DNA from: Adiantum capillus-veneris
Taxonomy: Eukaryota > Streptophyta > Polypodiopsida > Polypodiales > Pteridaceae
NCBI GenBank assembly: GCA_014529385.2
Contig: CM043954.1
Span: 6,885,806 to 6,949,805 of the forward strand
Reading direction: 5' to 3'
DNA length: 64,000 nucleotides
Position numbers and translations under genes: made by a program. Under the pieces are notes generated by a model, which worked only from the letters and a program-made list of their open reading frames with translations, was not told where the DNA came from and did not search any database. Below, in pieces: positions 61,734 to 64,000 of the stretch (the stretch's first letter is position 1; each line of letters starts with the position of its first letter).

Positions 61734-62755
61734 AAGGTAACCACAAGCCTTAAGAGGCAACAAGGACACATGTCAAGCTCCTACCCATGCTACCTTCATG
61801 AGGTGCTTGAATCCTATTGACCAGGCTTAAAAGGGGTCCAATGATAAATTACTTGAATTAACTAATTGTTTTTGCATTTATCAAGTCCTCTCTCTCAAAG
61901 CAGAAAAGGGGACACTTGTCCCAAGACTACCCCTATTGCTAGAAATGGACGAAGCTTGTGATTAGCTAGGCTTGGCATGAGCCAATGAGCTTCAAGCATG
62001 AGCTAGAAGAGGAGGTTGACCAAAGCAAGAAGAGGCCTTGCTTGCAGGGTATACTCACCCACACACACTCACACACACTCTCAGTGTGTGCTATGCAAAG
62101 TTCAAGAGCTCCATCTCCTTCTCCAAGATCCTTGAGAAGTTGAGAGCCTACCCCAACACTCTTGGTTATGGAGTGCAAATCCAACCAAGAGCCATGCTTC
62201 AATGCTTAAGCTTGCCATCTTCTCCATCTTCATTACTATGCTATTATGTATGCTAGCAAGAAGAGTTATGATAAGTGAGCAACTAATTCTTTCTCCTATG
62301 AAATGTTTCTTCTTCCTCTTCCCTACTCTCATTCCCTACTAGCTCTCTCCACCTTCGAGGGTGTTTGAGGTCTTGGGACTGAGTCTTTGAATAGTTTAAG
62401 CTTTCTTCAAAGTTTACGGTATGCTTGTGATGCATGAAGCTTTCCATATTCATTGCATCACCTAGGTCACAAAGAACACAAAGATTTTATTGTAACAAGT
62501 CTCTCTTGATGGGAGAAATTATAATACAAATGCCTATTGGAGGGGGGACTGGCTCCACATAAATCCAGTCCTCAACTCTTGTCATGTTCTCTAAATTCTC
62601 TCTCTTGCAAAAGTATTGTTCATGCCAAGTTAACTATTTGCTATGATTATGTTGCTATCTTCAATTATGTTCATCCGCTATACTCACAAAGTAATTACTT
62701 AAAAGTATTCTCATTAATTTCCGCTACTCTTAATTAATAGGCCAACTCCATTACA
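61191..62755 (+). repeat. Chr-4 5' LTR (5' end replaced by Copia-2)
   Basis: Starts about 20-30 bases inside the LTR (CCAACCCAAATTATTTTC) and ends CCATTACA directly before the primer site. AC tract 61697-61730; GTGCTTGAGG subrepeats 61450-61630; hairpin 62546-62571. Confidence 0.8.
62546..62571 (+). promoter_or_regulatory. Conserved LTR hairpin, copy 5 (compensatory pair)
   Basis: Arms GGACTGG and CCAGTCC: relative to GGACCGG/CCGGTCC, one C-G pair is replaced by U-A. Loop CTCCACATAAAT as in copies 2 and 3. Confidence 0.65.
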
Positions 62756-62756
62756 T

Positions 62757-62768
62757 TGGTAACAGAGC
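62757..62768 (+). promoter_or_regulatory. Chr-4 primer-binding site
   Basis: TGGTAACAGAGC, one base off the initiator tRNA-Met site, one base after the LTR end. It proves that CCATTACA is the true LTR terminus of this family. Confidence 0.85.
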
Positions 62769-63169
62769 ATTTGGTTTCTCTTTTCTTGCTTAAGAAGAGA
62801 GGTCCTTAAGTAGCCTATAAATGGTTGGTTTTGTTAATTATATTAGGGTAAGTGGAACTAGGATCGATTATCGGTTTTGCTGAGCCCACTATGTGGGATA
62901 TGGTGCACACCTCGGGAGATTTGGACTTAATAATGGAGTCTTTATAGACTTTCCCACGGCTTTACCATTATTGAGCCATAAGAAGTCCAAAAGGAGCTAG
63001 ACCTCAGCAACTTTGCTATGTTAGACTTACTTCACTACTTTCTATAATTAACCACTTCGAGCCGTGGGTGTAGCTACTTAAGAGCCAATTTTCAAGGGCT
63101 AAGAGGAGTGGCAACTAAGGTTTTTAATTGTCAAATCATACACTAAGTACATACATAAATTTTGTTAAC
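62769..63169 (+). other. Chr-4 leader
   Basis: About 400 bases, non-coding, matching the Chr-1 leader from about 62935 onward. Confidence 0.7.
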
Positions 63170-64000
63170 ATGGCTCACAATAATCAAGAGAGTAGAATGA
63201 GCATTGATAGCTTTGATTTTGCACATGAAGGTGCTAATGATGATGCCCCCATGTTTGTGAATTATCTCGTTACTAGGTTGCAGCAAGCTATGGGCAACCT
63301 TGCTCTGCAAGTCGAAGTTACTCAACAACTTCGCGCTTATGAAATTTCTCTTCCTCTCTAAGAGGAGAGAGAGCTTAGGAGGACTCTTGAAGAGACCCCC
63401 AAAAGAAGACTGTCTCCCATACGAGAGGACGAATCCAAAGAGCAAGAAAGCAATAAAAGTTTAAGTTCCTCTGAAGATGTAGCTCCACGAAGATGGCGGT
63501 CTAGACGATCGCCCACTCCTCCCAAGAGGAAAGATCAACACACCGTCCTTCTCCTTGTCATTCCGAAAAGGAAGAGAGGAAATAAAGGAAGAAAAATGCT
63601 AGGAAGAGGTCACTCTCCTCTCCTTCTTCTTCACCTTCCTCCTCTTCCGATGAAAGCTATGGCTATTCTCCTAGAGAATACAAGAGGGGAGGACATTCTC
63701 CTATGCTAGGAATATGTCACCCTCCTCTCCTTCTTCTTCACCTTCCTCCTCTTCCGATGAAAGCTATGGCTATTCTCCTAGAGAATACAAGAGGGGAGGA
63801 CATCGCAAATCATACCCTGCATGGCGAAGGTCACAAAAGCTAAAGAAGTTCAAGGAGGGAGGAAAGAGTATCTCTTTCCTCACCTATGATGGCACCTTTA
63901 GTGCTACTGACAAAGTGTTGGCCTTCATCCAACAATTTGACGCGGCTTTTGGAGACGAGGGCTTCACAGATTCCTCCAAGCTACACCATATAGCTATGCA
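63170..64000 (+). pseudogene. Chr-4 gag, 5' part (runs off the window)
   Basis: ATG 63170; about 63 residues align with Chr-1 gag. TAA at 63359-63361 where Chr-1 has CAA (9626-9628). After the stop the same Ser/Arg-rich region follows, with a 107-bp tandem duplication, then the start of the gag core (near 63895-64000: FIQQFDAAFGDEGF). Broken in this copy. Confidence 0.8.
63598..63800 (+). repeat. 107-bp tandem duplication in Chr-4 gag
   Basis: Copies start at 63598 and 63705 (GCTAGGAA...). They encode the Ser-rich segment; 107 is not a multiple of three, so the duplication shifts the frame. Chr-1 has one unit. Confidence 0.85.

Overview
The window is repeat DNA from a land-plant nuclear genome. 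It shows plant-type Ty3/Gypsy lineages (Ogre/Tat/Athila-like elements primed by tRNA-Asp, and a chromodomain-bearing chromovirus primed by initiator tRNA-Met), two Ty1/Copia elements, a plant L1-type LINE, and long CT/AG/AC microsatellites. I found no host protein gene, tRNA or rRNA gene. The density of nested insertions suggests a large, repeat-rich genome. A fern, lycophyte or other non-seed plant is possible, but nothing here decides it.

Layout. (1) 1-5812: 5' part of a minus-strand Ogre/Tat/Athila-like element (OTA-1), with gag-like coding sequence, a very long leader, the primer-binding site and the 5' LTR. (2) 5813-13632 and 32560-33910: decayed plus-strand chromovirus copies (Chr-0, Chr-1), with 3'UTR, LTR, second LTR, broken gag-pol, chromodomain remnant and truncated 3' LTR. 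(3) 13633-32559: a complete, young minus-strand element (OTA-2, 18.9 kb) inserted in Chr-1. Its two LTRs differ at about six positions, all transitions, plus one CT unit. (4) 33911-about 38476: a 5'-truncated plus-strand OTA element (OTA-3), then an unrecognised ORF. (5) 38940-47530: two further chromovirus pol segments (Chr-2, Chr-3), each followed by an LTR, arranged LTR-pol-LTR as if recombined. (6) 47531-54296: a LINE split by a deleted Copia element (Copia-1). (7) 54300-55987: a 28-base G run and microsatellite-rich DNA with no recognisable gene. (8) 55988-61190: Copia-2, one open frame with five in-frame stops and no frameshift, fused to a chromovirus LTR. (9) 61191-64000: LTR, primer-binding site, leader and 5' gag of a last chromovirus copy (Chr-4).

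OTA-2 is the most interesting object. Read on the minus strand it has LTR, tRNA-Asp primer site, a leader with four copies of a 24-bp perfect or near-perfect palindrome, gag, linker ORF, protease, RT, RNase H, integrase, a second protease-like domain, a W-motif tail, a polypurine tract, a second leader-like block with five copies of the same palindrome at matching spacing, a 1085-residue ORF of unknown function, the 3' polypurine tract and the 3' LTR. The integrase has two tandem H-H-C-C zinc modules. The duplicated leader and duplicated polypurine tract suggest that the 3' ORF is a second transcription unit, added by fusion of two elements or by duplication of regulatory sequence. The post-integrase protease-like domain also occurs in the divergent OTA-3, so it is a lineage trait and not a one-off accident.
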